A stretch of 25,694 nucleotides of DNA, taken from positions 1 to 25,694 of the forward strand of contig JADNRV010000541.1 of the NCBI GenBank assembly GCA_015499995.1. The letters are read 5' to 3'. The stretch is from Flammula alnicola (lineage: Eukaryota > Basidiomycota > Agaricomycetes > Agaricales > Strophariaceae). A program made the position numbers and the translations under genes. The notes below the pieces were generated by a model. That model saw only the letters and a list, made by a program, of their open reading frames with translations, was not told the DNA's origin and searched no databases. Each line of letters opens with the position of its first letter. Within the stretch, counting starts at the first letter, position 1. Positions 1 through 11,457 of this stretch are shown piece after piece.

Positions 1-3000
1 AAAGACCGATCGACTGACAACGCAACAGATTGGTGAATCAGTGATTACCTTTCAGTGGGTCAGGGTCAATAAGGATTCTAGTTCCAAACCATACAGGGAG
101 ATGGTGAAAATCAACGTGGCAAATGGTTACAGTCCAAGCCGAGATAGCCATCGCTTTTGCCATAGGCAACGATAACAGACTGTCTTCCAGAATCAGTTCA
201 ATCGAGATATCTTTAACATCAAGGTAAAACATTTACACTGGCAAGGCAGGTAACGCCCATGACAATACCATAGGACACACAATCAATAATCATGGGCCAT
301 GAGAAGACACCAACTTTGGTGGAATGAGGTGGTTTTCTCATCAAATCTGTGGATGCTTTCTCCAGGCCAAGACCAAAGGCAGGCGGAGATCTACGAGTAG
401 TGAGCACTAGTGAGCTATTGATGAACTAGTCAGTGTGAGTTTCAGAGGCGTTTACTTCTGGTGAGCACTGACCATATTCAGCCACAACACACCGATGGGG
501 CTAAGAGGAAATACACTTGTAGCATTGTTCGTCCACTGTGCACAGCCCGACAATCAAAAGGACAACTTCGGCGATGTTGGAAGTGAGTAGATGCAAAATG
601 AATCTTTGAATATTCGTGAATAAGTGGTGGCCTTCGCTGATTGCGACCACGATAGCATTGAAGTTACTAGTTATTATTATTATTACCATTATTACCATTA
701 TGACAAATAAATGGACGAAGCAGATAGAACTCACTCGTCTGTCAATACCAACGGGCGCAAGCTTCAATGCCACGGCGCTTGCCTGCATGAATCATGCGAA
801 CTACATTCCACACAAATGAAATCGTATACAACAATTAATATGGAACATCACTAACCTTTGGTCTCAGGCGCACACCTTGCAATAACCAGCTCCGGAAATG
901 GATCGATCTCTCGATCTGTCAGTTTGTCGAATTCCGTTGCCTGGTGGAACGTTAGTGTAATTATTCATGCAGAACTATGCTAACAAAAAATATACCGTCA
1001 TCACTGCACTCGGAGATACATCTGCTGAGATAATTTCGACCACCTCAGCGATAGCTCGGGCAGTCGTAACGTGAACACTCGTCAACCTAAATCATTCAAG
1101 TCAGACACGTTGCATAACAATGACTCCGCAACGTAAGGTCTTACATGCGTACCACGATTCCAGCCTGTTTACAAGATCTTACAGCACCCATTGTTTCCGG
1201 TCGCGGCGGATCAAAAATTCCTGCAAGTCCATGGAAGACGAAGTCTCTTTCCGTGTCTTCTCGAGGAATACCTATAACTCCACCTACGGGTATGGTCCGC
1301 GGGCCCAAACCGATGAATCGAAGTCCTTGAGAAGCGAGCTCTTCAGCGTTAACCAAGAAAGTATTCCGGATTGGCGTTGGCTTCAGGTTCCGGAACGTAC
1401 AAAGTCGATGCGGAGAGGGCCCGCTCGGGCCTTTGAGTGCAATAAATCAGAGTTGTGACTGCTTCATATGCAGGAAGATCCTTACCGCTTCCTTGATGAG
1501 AACAAGTGCTGACCCCTTCGTTTTCTTTGTCCAAGTAAATCGTCGTCATTCGCTTGAAGTCATTTGAGAAAGGAAACTCGGCCTTCAACTCAAACCTCTT
1601 CACTGGGCCTTTCCGAGCCTTTCCATCAATGAATTGCACTTTCTCTCTACGTTCGATAATTTGACGCAAAGCTGGCCGACAGTTCTTTTCAGAGATGCCT
1701 GAGATTAGGCGGGTCCGTCCATATTTGAGTTCAGTCGCAAAAACTTGAAGAGCAACCTCGGTAGGATCACCAGTAGACTTCCACTTTCCTTTGAAAGTTT
1801 TGTGGATCTATTAACATATTTTTTTAGAAGGTGGATGACAAAGATAAGGCAAAAACTTGCGTTGCGACGTTGCATAGCGATGCGATGTGAAGTACTTGAG
1901 CCAATCCTTCTTTAACCGCAGCTGGGGCGAGTACAGAACCATCGCTATCCCTACGCATGATGCCTTCAGGTTGCAATGCATCTTGTATAGTTTCGGCTGT
2001 GAATTCTGAAGCGTTATGAGGGTCGCCCGCAAGCTAGAACTTTCGGACCGACATTTTGCCTGCAAAAAATCAGTCAACAAGTTGTTCACGTAAGTTTGAT
2101 TAAATATAAATCATACCCAAAGTGAGTGTGCCCGTTTTGTCACTGCAAATATCGGTCACACCTCCCAAGTTGAAGTTCTCCAGGACGTCCAGTTTTCGTA
2201 CAACGACATTCTTCGACGCCATTCGCCTTGTTCCAACAGCCGTTGTCAATGTGAGCACAGCAATAAGCGACTCAGGAATGATGGCGATGGCAATGGCTAT
2301 AGCATAGAGAGCAACTTCATTTGCGACTTTTCATTTAGCTACGGAGAACACGATAGTCGCCTACACAACGGCGTAAAAGAGGAGCACGAAGGCAATTTTG
2401 CAAGCTTGATCTGCAGAGGTGTTCCAGAACGAAGTCCTCTGGAAATATTTGAGAAAAAATCATGAATATTGGAGATGGAGAGACTCACAGGAATTCTAAT
2501 ACTCTCTTGCTGGCGCATTTATACCATGGCCGATGATCTACGATAGGTTCGCCAGAAGCATCGGTCTTACCATTAATGGCGTCAGCGATACGTCCGATCT
2601 ATAACGAAGCATTACATCGTCAAAACAGGAGAAAGTGGATCCAAGATATCTTACTTGCGTGTTCATCGCAGTCGCAATTGTGACACTAGTCCCTCGTCCT
2701 TTCGTAACCACTGTGGATGCATAGCATAGATTAAGGCGATCACCAATCGGAAGATCAAGCTCGCTGCTATCGAAAGTTTCGACGGTTTTTGCAACTAACA
2801 AAGAGGAGGCCCAGTACTGGACGAAAGTCATTGATGACCACGGAGACCATACCCGGCATAGATTCTCCGGTCAACAGTTGTTCCGAAAGCTCAAGAGATT
2901 CGACCCTTTTGATTAGTCTCAGCTATTACAGGACGAGCATAGAGCGAAACAAAGCGAATACTTACATCAGCGGGTGCTCCATCGCCTTCTTAGATTAAAA

Positions 3001-3745
3001 CAAGGTCGCCTGTAGTATGGCTCTTGAGATTCAGTAGGCCTAGAGTACTACAAGAGTACTTGCTTACCTGGTACGAAATGCTTGGTAGGAATAGGGATAC
3101 TTTCTCCATTTCGAATAACAAAAGCGGTAGGCGGTGAAAGCTGTCCAGAGAATGCATAGTTTTCTCGGAGTGGTACTCTTGGAAAAATCCGACTCTATGC
3201 AAGTAACGCGATGTCGACCAGAAATGGACTGGTAAGGAGAGCCAGGAACGTACGTAGTGTTGAGGACAATAACTGCGGCAATAACTGCGCCTTCAATAAA
3301 ATCTTGAATGCCAAAACTCAATGCCAAAGCAGCAAACAAGACAAGCGTCAAAGCATTGGCCAGAATACACTTTGAGCACGGGTAAAAGGACGAACAAAAA
3401 GACGAAGTTCAAGTAAACTCACTGAACTGCCCACCGAGTACTCGCCATGCTGAGACACCCCCCCGTTCCTTGTAGCAAGTTCTCTCCGCAAGATTCGAGG
3501 CGACGAACGACTTCATTCTTGGAAAGACCGTCGTTCTAAGATGCTCCAAGGTCGTCTAGCATTTGTTCTGAGGTCCGGGTGTGTGCACTAAGTGCGACAG
3601 ATGAAAATTCCCGATTCTTGGGCGGAACAGTGACTGAAATCGTTGTGTCTATTCGACTACTAAGTCGAAGGTCTCCAATGCAAACATTGAGGGAGACTGA
3701 CTCCATGAGGAGAAAAAGTCCGAAGCGGCCGGAGATGAGAGACAT
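1..3745 (-). pseudogene. ENA-type (P-type IID) Na+/K+ exporting ATPase pseudogene, 3' end outside window
   Basis: This is the relic of a plasma-membrane sodium/potassium efflux ATPase. Read on the minus strand with introns removed, it keeps the family order: LSKNEVVRRLE N-terminus (about 3520-3490), DFIEGAVIAAVIVLN (about 3300), LLTGESMP (about 2870), AIAIAIAIIPESLIAVLTL with the phosphorylation motif DKTGTLTLG (about 2310-2120), GDPTEVALQVFATEL (about 1760), HGLAGIFDPPRPET (about 1230) and FILHLLTSNIAEVV (about 590). Six stops interrupt this path: TAG 3538-3536, TAA 2992-2990, TAG 2363-2361, TGA 2333-2331, TAG 2036-2034 and TGA 1449-1447. Frameshifts lie at the 7-C run 3458-3464, near 3137, near 2396 and near 1525. 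LTGDH of the nucleotide-binding domain reads LTSVH. The GDGVND hinge is missing between about 845 and 660. The start is uncertain; the ATG at 3745 is only the first candidate. Many independent lesions make sequencing error an unlikely full explanation. Confidence 0.88.
671..702. repeat. TTA/ATTACC simple repeat inside the ENA relic
   Basis: About five tandem TTA units are followed by two ATTACC-type units. The tract lies where a functional ENA ATPase would encode the segment after the GDGVND hinge. It looks like a low-complexity scar of the deletion or later microsatellite growth. Confidence 0.7.
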
Positions 3746-4191
3746 TTTATTGGAGATGCTGGAGAGGCTGAGGAGAGCTTTAGCACGATGCGATGAGGTT
3801 ACTGAGTAACTGTGGGGGTGGGCATGGCCGGTTCAGCACAGCATTTGTTTGCACTTGCTTGTAACCAAGGCTTCCCCGCCAAAGTCAGAGCCGCACATGC
3901 CTGTACCTTTTTTGAGGCCATTTGATACACAATATATTCAGTTTTTGCCCGGAATCATATTATTTTCAGACTATCTTTTAAGGCTTCAGAGCCGATTGTC
4001 CAATTTTGGACGGCAAGTGTATATTGTGTGAGAGATATCATGGAAGCAGATAGATTTTAGCAAATCTGGTCAGAAGCCTCGAAAGAAATATGGAACAATA
4101 GTCTCTCTGCAAATCGGCAGAAAATTCTCTGCTGTGGCCATCTCATAAAAGGTACACTTAGAACGACGCGCAAATGTCACGAAAGCGCGTA

Positions 4192-4207
4192 TGTCACATT
4201 TGTGACA
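4192..4207. promoter_or_regulatory. TGTCACA-TT-TGTGACA inverted repeat
   Basis: Seven-base arms are perfectly inverted around a TT centre, about 360 bp upstream of the COX8 start. A second TGTCAC-like half (ATGTCACGA) lies about 20 bp to the left. The form suits a dimeric transcription factor, but no factor can be named from sequence alone. Confidence 0.35.
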
Positions 4208-4465
4208 CACGCATCGAGGGACCCATTGCGGCGTTGATACCCTCGCGAAACAAAATTTCAGGCCGATACATTTACCTTACATATACTAATCATATCTACT
4301 GTATTCCTACCTCGAGATGTACGACATAGTCAGTGCAGACAAGAATAATGGTCGAAAATGAGAGGAACTTCGAGAACGGCACACATTTTCGTGGCTGTGC
4401 ACTTACTAATGGTGCCATCAATCGAACCGCCCATGACCAGTAACTGCCATGTTGGGCGGCTCGTC

Positions 4466-4470
4466 ATTGG
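4466..4470 (-). promoter_or_regulatory. Inverted CCAAT box (ATTGG) upstream of COX8
   Basis: ATTGG lies about 95 bp upstream of the COX8 ATG. CCAAT boxes in this range are bound by the Hap2/3/5 complex, which controls respiratory genes in fungi. The site is seen; its use is inferred from the target gene. Confidence 0.4.
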
Positions 4471-4564
4471 ACGGTTGTTACGAATACGTCACGTATTACT
4501 AATGGTCTGTCACACCCAGTTCAAACCGAAGTGACCCGACGTCTGTACGCTTTCTTCATAAACA

Positions 4565-4927
4565 ATGTCCATGTCTCTTCTCGCCCGCCCTGCTTTGCGC
4601 CAACAGGTCCTCGTGCGTGCCCGTGGATTCCACGCGTCTCGCCCGGCTCGCTCTGCTGGCCATGATGATTACCATGTAAGTTTTCCATCACAGTCACCTC
4701 TTGCATTCTCGAACTTGTTTTAATTCTGTTCTTTAGCATCTTCCATTCGCTTGGCCCGAGAGCAAGAGTTTATGGGGTGCCAAAGTCGCATCCTATCTCA
4801 TTTTCGGCTTTTCGATTCCTTTCATAGCCACTGGCTACCAATTGTAAGCCCTGCGCTGCAGTGTCCATGTTACGGAACTGACATCATTTCTCAATCCAGG
4901 AAAAAGAGCGGAGGTGCATCGGATTAA
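4565..4927 (+). CDS. COX8: Cytochrome c oxidase subunit VIIc (yeast Cox8)
   Basis: This is a small nuclear-encoded accessory subunit of respiratory complex IV in the mitochondrial inner membrane. Exons 4565-4675, 4737-4843 and 4900-4927 give 81 aa. Introns are 61 and 56 nt with GT-AG ends and phases that close exactly. Residues 1-30 are Arg/Ala/Ser-rich with no acidic residue, as expected of a mitochondrial presequence (ARGFHASRPARSAG). The mature part starts near HDDYHHLPFAWP, and HLPF is the family hallmark. One membrane helix follows (about residues 54-70, with GFSIPFIATGYQL) and then a KKSG tail. The ATG at 4565 is first; a second at 4571 would only drop two residues. The Dicer gene converges from the right with a 141-bp gap. 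The family call is firm; the presequence cut site is not determined. Confidence 0.92.
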
Positions 4928-5068
4928 ATCGCATTGCCTTAGAACTTTAGAATCTGTCGCAAACATGGTCATTGCATAATTTTGATTGCGCCTGCGACAG
5001 CGTTTCTCGAGCGCTTCCTTTCAATGAACTCGTCCTAAGATTGGCTATTGCTTAACAACAACATGAGT

Positions 5069-8000
5069 CTACGCTTCCTCATCATTCCGGTGTGAAGCAT
5101 CCTCATCTGCATTAATTCCTCCTCCAAGTGCCTTCTCAAGCGCCTTTTCAAAATCAGTTTTCTGGTGCGTCTTCTTGTGTGTGTGATGACTTCGGCAGTC
5201 ACAGGTCTTCGTCATGAAATCCGCATCTCCCTCCAACGCGTCCAAAGCAAAGAACGAGGCCAGTCTCGCTGCGGACGTCGGTGTCGTATCCTCTGCAGAT
5301 GCCAATACTATATCATGCACCACAACTGCAACTGGTTTAGCCAATTCCGAATTGGGTGGAATAATAAATTTCTTACCATTACAGCGAATTATGTTTTCAT
5401 CCTTATCTTTCGTGATTTCAAATTGCTGACAGCCTTGCGCCTGGAGCAACTCGAATAGAATCTTCGTAGGATGATGTGATAGTGTTTGAAGCGTGATGTG
5501 CTTATCGTAGAAGGGTTTAAGCACATTATCGAATAGCGATTCAGCTCCAACAGGATCAAAATTATCAGAGATATAGATTGCGCCCGCTATCGACTCAACG
5601 ACGTCAGAAAGAGCCTGCAGATAGAAGCGTGAACACGCGTTGATCAAGAATGTTAAAGGCCAACACGTACTTTAGGAGGTTCAATATCAAGCCAATATTG
5701 TCCCGGTGACCGGCCTTCCTCATCTGCCAGTGCATATTCCTTTTGTTGGCTATCGTTGAGTTCATTAACATAAACTCGAATATTGCTTTCCAGTAGTGCG
5801 GATTCAAACAAAAGATATTCATGTAACCCTGACCAGACACAAACTGCAGCCAATGCAGAGTTCGAGACCATTGCACCCTATAATAACGTGGCAAACACGT
5901 TTCAGTCAACTAGACCACACAACGATTAGTATGTAAGTTTAAACGTGCCTTCAGCATCGTCAGGGCCCCAGGAGATAATTGTTGATCTCGATCGAAGATA
6001 TGCCTTATGACCACTGATAGTCATTTACGGTCAATTTTTGTATGCGCGTACTTGGTAGAAATATAAAACAATACGCACTGAAGTCGAGAATGGCATCTCC
6101 GATGAATTCGAGGCGCTCGTACGATGTAGATTCGTATCCCTGGATGGATGAATGTGTCTAAAGGCAGAAATATTTAATTTGGGGCTGCAATTTATCAGAA
6201 AAAGAGCATACCATTGCCTGCCCAAGAAGATGCGGTCGATTGAACTTGTGACCAATAATTTTTTCAATAGCAGCAATAGACCCTGACTTAAGCTTCGCAG
6301 TGACATTGGGTGGAGGGGTTAACACCTTTCGACCAAAGTCCGACCAACGGTCAACATTAGAAAGGGGAATGGTCAAAGCCTTTGTCGCTTGCAGCGCTGC
6401 CTCACGACCCCCCGAAATGTACGCGGCTCCAATTATTGCCTCTGCGACATCTGCGATGGCCTAGCGGAATGAACTTCTTTAGCTTCCATTGTAATATAGG
6501 CCAATATTTAAGACACCAACCTTGTCACCAAGCCACTGGATGGCTTGTTCATCGGATTTCCCCTTCTTGCCCTTGCCCTTGCCCTTTGACTTCCTCTTCG
6601 AAGCTGAACCTCGAGGCTTCCGTGCGGGCTCAGAGATACCATTAACGCCAGCTGTTGCTGTCGGCGTCGCCGATTGACTAGCCCCTGCATCTGGATCCTG
6701 ACCGCCTGTCTCTGAGAATGAATCTTCCTCCAAGATCTCCGTGGCTGGGTCATTGGAATGTTCCAATGGTCGACTTCCACTGACCAACATGGGAGATGCT
6801 TCAGACGTTCCGTTGGCTTGCACCAGAGGCGCATCTTCAACTTGCTCATTATCGACCGCCGTTGCTTCCTGTGCATCCACTGAATCATTGGGACTGCGCT
6901 CCCTCTCCTCCTCCTTATCGCCCGCGTTAGATTGCTCAGCTGATTTATTGTCTGGCTCTCTAGGCGTCTTGGGAGGGATATAGACACGGAAATTGGGCGG
7001 TTGCCATGCCTTGTAAGCGAAAACTTTCGACTGAATATAAGCGGGCAACCCGACGCGAGTCGAATGCTGGAGCAGCGACTTGTTACTAATAATCTTTTGT
7101 CGCGCAACATGCAGAGCACCCTCTGTAAGCGATGGATTGGTTACGAAGACATAGATCGAAGATAGGTACTTCAAAAACGCATCGCCTATAATAAACTAAG
7201 TCTCATATATGAAGCGAAGCTTAAGAATGAACACATACCAAGCAATTCAAGGCGTTCATAATCATACTCGAGGCCTGCAGATGGGGCGCAAATTGCAATG
7301 TGCAAAAGATCTTCCCTCACGGCATGATCGAAAAATCTCGCATCCAACTCTTTCACTAGGAGAAGATCGTTTATTCTCCTCATGATTGAGGGTAATAGCA
7401 TCGCAGTCCACAGAGTGCTTCCATAAAAGAATCAGCCTTTCCGTACTCAAGAAACTCTTATTATCATCGTACGTACCTTGCTGATAAAGTAAATTTGGCA
7501 CACAGCTCGGGAATGAGATCTGGAACGGGGTCAACATAGGCAAGCGGCGGAGCAAAGCTTCAGCATACATTTAGCTGGAGATTTGTTTGAGCTTGATGGA
7601 GGCTTTGATGTCGGATTTAAATGATTCAGAATTGCATGAACTTTTGCAACCTCGATAATAGGTTGTTCAAAATTTGACAATGTTTCAAGGCCTTTTCTTT
7701 TCGATTTGCAGAACTCGAAAAGGTTTTCATAACTCGCCTCGCGCTAGAAAGCATAATCAGCCATCAAAGGTACATATGCAAATAGGCGTATACATACTGG
7801 GCTATCGGCCGGTTTACTGAGGGGGGTAAGGTCGTTGCGAATTTTCACGACTTTGTAGCGTCTCGTAAACTCAATCCAACGATCCTGTATGACCGCGTCT
7901 TGAAGATCAGCTTCAAGTTCTTCAGGTGAACTGTGTTTGATCGGTACTGCCCAGTGCTGGGCAGCTAGCGATACGAGTTCCCATGGAATACTTTCCATAA

Positions 8001-11000
8001 TGTCAGGAACTCCTAACCCGCTATCGGGAGGCGATCGCCAGCCAAGCGGCATAGGAAGGAAGAAATATGTCATTTCTTCCAGCGAACAAGTAAGGGCCTT
8101 GTTCATGATGGCTCGACATAGTCGCACAGTAAATGCGTGCAGATCTTTCATGTGCACCTCGTCGAGATGCAGTGGACTCGCCTTTTGGAAGCATATATGA
8201 ATTGCGATGCCCGAAAAGAAAAGCCTGAAACTTGGCAAGTCCGGAAGAGGTTCTCTTGTCAACAACACGAGGGGGCCGAAGGCCTCAGTGCCCTCAATAG
8301 TGTTGGCAATGGAGATGATGGTAGGATATAACACAGTGGGAATGCCGCTCGGGTTATTCTCCCAGAAGGCTGGTTGCTTTCGAGGATAGGCTCTCGTACC
8401 TGGAGCCTTTACCTCAGGAATTGAATCCTTCTCGAAAGCCTTTCGACGTTCGTACTCATGCTGAGCACGTAGGTGATGTGGCAAGGGCACGAGTTGACAA
8501 TCCAGTAAACCCAAACTGTATAGTTTCTCGCAAGCTTTGAAACAAGTGGAACGTCTTGCTTGAGCTTTAGATGGCAGGTCATCACTAGCGACTTTGTGGA
8601 TGGGTGTTCCGGGAAGATTGATGCTACAAATATGAGCACGAGGGATTCCGAATTCCTTGTGGATATCCTTGAATTCGAAAATTCTCTGATGATCCAATAT
8701 TCCAGGAGCCCTTGACCTTATGTTTGCCGCATAACGATAGATCACCGTGGTCGCGTCTTGCAGATATATCCGTCCGCCAGTGGTTGGGTCCTTGATAAAA
8801 TTCTGGGGCTCTTCTTCGTCTTCGGCCTCACTATCGGAGTGATATGGATTGATTGTTTCTCTCAGGCTTTTAGGAGGGACAGAGCTTTCCGGCGAGTTGC
8901 AGAGAGTCTCTGTCCATCGAAGCATATCAGCATCGAGGTTTGTGATACGAGACAAGATGCGTCTATGCATATCGTTGCCGCGTTCGACCATGTGAATAAG
9001 GTGACTTTCCCGTCCCCGCGTTCGTGCACGTACGTATGCATGAGAGACTTGGCTTTCGAAGAGGTCATATCTGAAGAGAATATTGAACGACTGCCAGCAA
9101 GGTAAATTCAGTCACTCCATACCGAATTACGACAGAAGCCTTTGGAATATCCAAGTCCTCAATCGACTTCGTGGCGATTAGCAGATTGCAGACCCCTGTT
9201 GCAAAACGTTGGAACACCCCTTGCTACGACCAAATTAGATAGTTGTTAGTGAAAGAGTGAAAGGCGACTCAACGTAATAAGTGGGATCAGAATGATGGCC
9301 AAATCCAACAATCGCATGTGGTCGCAGAAAGCCTAGACGATCATCCAGCGTGCGCAATAGATCGGCAAGTACCAAAGCAATGGCATGCCTCTGCACTTGA
9401 TGTACATATCAGCGAATCCAGTCAATCGACTAGTTCAATTGAGTAGCATACCAAATATTATTCCACGAAAGCCTTCGCCATAAGACTTGAATGTTGACAG
9501 CACCTGCACCAATCTCAAGAACTTATGTGACACATTAAATCCTCTTGAGGAGGCATCCAGATTAGGCATAGTGAACGGCCAGTTCTTGACTATGTTGTAC
9601 ATCTTTATCTTGATCCCTTCAATGGCCGGGATTTCAGAATCTTCTTCATCGATATCGGCATACCCAGGAACCAGGTCAGATTCAATGGCTTTTAGACCAC
9701 GTCTCCAGACCAAGTCAGAGGCACACGATCCGACCTCCTCGTGAGTATATCGTGAAGCGTGATAATGTCGACGGAAGACAGACTCGGTGGGATCGAGTTG
9801 ATGCAGCTGCTTGAGCAAACGAGTTTCTGTTGCTCTTTGCGCCGTGTCATACAGTATGACGATTTCGTTCGGACGGTCAGGCAAAGCCAATATTTCTGTC
9901 CGTTTCTCTTCTGTAACTCCGAATACTTTGGCATCCAATGTTTGCTCGAGCTTCAACATTTTCGAGTCGAAGTGTGACCGTCGGTCGGCAGGTGGAGACA
10001 CCAGAGCAAAAATTCGGGGGCGTGAGAGTGGGTCGGTGACGCGGTAGAAATCGTTCATGACTTGAACAATGGGCAAAGATGAATGCGAATCCTGGTTCTT
10101 GATGTTTTGCGCATCTGTAAGAACGAGGAAGTGGAGTTGAGTCACCGCCAATGCACCTCGCAGAAGAGAATCCAGCAAAAGCTAAACGGCAAGTTAGAAG
10201 GAGCTTTCGCATAAATGAAAAAGAAAGAGGCAACATACATGAGAGGGCGCCATAACTATGTCTTTCTTCAGTAGTTCGGCCCATGTTTCTAATTCTGGTC
10301 TGTGTATTTCCTCTGTGTATTTTCCGACAGAAGTCCCTGGGATGCCACTTTCAAGGGCTGTAGAGTATTTGTCCATCATAGAAACGTCACTAAAACCCTC
10401 TGTAAGCCCTTGAATACGGTCATGTTTGAGGGACTAACTCAATGACAATCAAGACAGCTCGGCTTCGCGTTACAATGGTCTTTGGGCGTATCAGCTCTTG
10501 GTCAATTGCCCATGACACCAGATCAACCAATAGATTGATGGAGGCTAGAAAAGGAACGTTGAGCATCGTAAGGCCGACAGTATAAAATTGAAAGGTACCT
10601 TTTGTAGGCGGAATATCGGCGATAGCTTATTGGAGGAGGTGTAAGCATGCAGGAGTGCAGACAAAGGAGAATCATAGATTTACTATTCTCGAATTTTGCT
10701 TGCTCGAAGATTCGTTCCTTGAGCGTCAGCAGAGACAATCGGACTCCGCCTTCATCTCTTTCTCGAGAGTCTATGATTTCGGGAAGATGATTTCGAAGGG
10801 AATCTAGGTCAGTTGTCTTGAGCAATTTTGCTGGACGTTCAGACACAGCAACGTCGACGGCATCTGGTTCGAAGTCGTCGCGACTTCGTTTGGGACCACA
10901 TCCGGAGACAGATTCGTGGTTCTGAGAAACGTCAGGTGTAACTTCTGGGTGTATGGGAGTGGGCAATGGCGCGATGACCTCTTCAGCGGGTGCAGGACTT

Positions 11001-11059
11001 TGAGATTTCTTTGACTGTGCCTCCTCCTCTTTCCATGCCTTCTTTAAGCGTTTCAACAT
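5069..11059 (-). CDS. DCL: Dicer-like ribonuclease III with degenerate helicase (RNA silencing)
   Basis: Dicers cut double-stranded RNA into small interfering RNAs. Exons: 11059-10684, 10625-10599, 10544-10474, 10433-10239, 10181-9452, 9395-9274, 9223-9123, 9070-7798, 7743-7569, 7519-7477, 7417-7239, 7185-6521, 6460-6212, 6157-6079, 6013-5949, 5877-5671, 5614-5069. They sum to 5103 nt, 1700 aa. Order: charged N-terminus (1-125); helicase-like region (126-565) with motif losses; Dicer dimerisation domain (about 640-735, from IYLQDATTVIYRY); PAZ-like part (about 780-1020); RNase IIIa with acids E1095, D1099, D1323, E1326; RNase IIIb with E1419, D1423, D1523, E1526; C-terminal C1581/H1619/C1657/C1659. 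RNase IIIa is split by a low-complexity insert (about 1172-1308). Intron 15 is GC-AG. Intron 3 (40 nt) is the weakest junction. Both nuclease sites look active, ATP-driven helicase function does not. Confidence 0.93.
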
Positions 11060-11457
11060 TCAGGGGGTATAGATAGAGGAAACGAGAATGGATGAGAAAG
11101 TCAAAGCAAACTCGTCCTTTCGTTCAAGGCGGGCCGCAATAATCAGCGAGGGACGTTTTCATTACGTAACAAGCTGCGCTTGACCCTCGCTTCGCGAGTG
11201 TGGGCCGGCCGCTTCGCGACCGGCGATGAAGCTTACATAATTATTACGTAAAATTATTACATAACATTTTGACATAAGCAAACCCCCTTAATATGTTTGA
11301 TTTGATAAACTAGGCATTGGCATCGCCTTCCGTTCTTGACTCTTGTTCACCATTTGTGACTTAGCCATATGCCAGGACCCACAGCGATCCCTCAAGTGTG
11401 CACTTCCTGACCATAAGTAACCGGATACTTGGGTGGCGTTAATAACAGTGCTATTTC
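11060..11457. promoter_or_regulatory. Divergent promoter of Dicer and the 424-aa gene
   Basis: This 398-bp region separates two starts that point away from each other. It holds TTACGTAA at 11162-11169 and 11244-11251, and TTACATAA at 11233-11240 and 11257-11264. Between them is a GC-rich block (about 11171-11230) with a hairpin CTCGC-TTC-GCGAG at 11186-11198, a GCCGG/CCGGC stem at 11204-11208 and 11220-11224, and GCTTCGCGA repeated at 11189-11197 and 11211-11219. TTACGTAA resembles sites for fungal bZIP factors of the Yap/ATF type. No coding exon is supported here. Confidence 0.5.

Larger units (their letters stand above)
3746..4564. other. Gene-poor interval between the ENA relic and COX8
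   Basis: No supported coding exon or RNA gene was found in these roughly 800 bases. The only reading frames are short and look random. The right part must hold the COX8 promoter. It contains a near-palindrome at 4192-4207 (7-bp arms, TT centre) and an inverted CCAAT box at 4466-4470, listed separately. Confidence 0.6.

Noticed and set aside
2770..2870. Apparent frame break after LLTGESMP in the ENA relic
   Set aside because: A GTATGG...GTTAG intron joins it to VAKTVETF in frame; this is normal splicing, not one of the lesions.
5165..5458. Plus-strand frame opposite the Dicer C-terminus
   Set aside because: It is an antisense shadow of the last Dicer exon, with no family signature.
6508..7119. 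203-aa minus-strand frame rich in Arg/Ser
   Set aside because: It is the shifted frame of Dicer exon 12. The other frame carries the conserved RNase IIIa sequence.
7500..7575. Apparent frameshift in the Dicer between SPAK and IPELCAKF
   Set aside because: A 49-nt GTATGC...TTCCAG intron at 7568-7520 restores AKYLIPELCAKF exactly, so no frameshift is needed.
9877..10284. 135-aa minus-strand frame across a Dicer intron
   Set aside because: It reads through the intron 10238-10182 and then in the wrong frame of exon 5.
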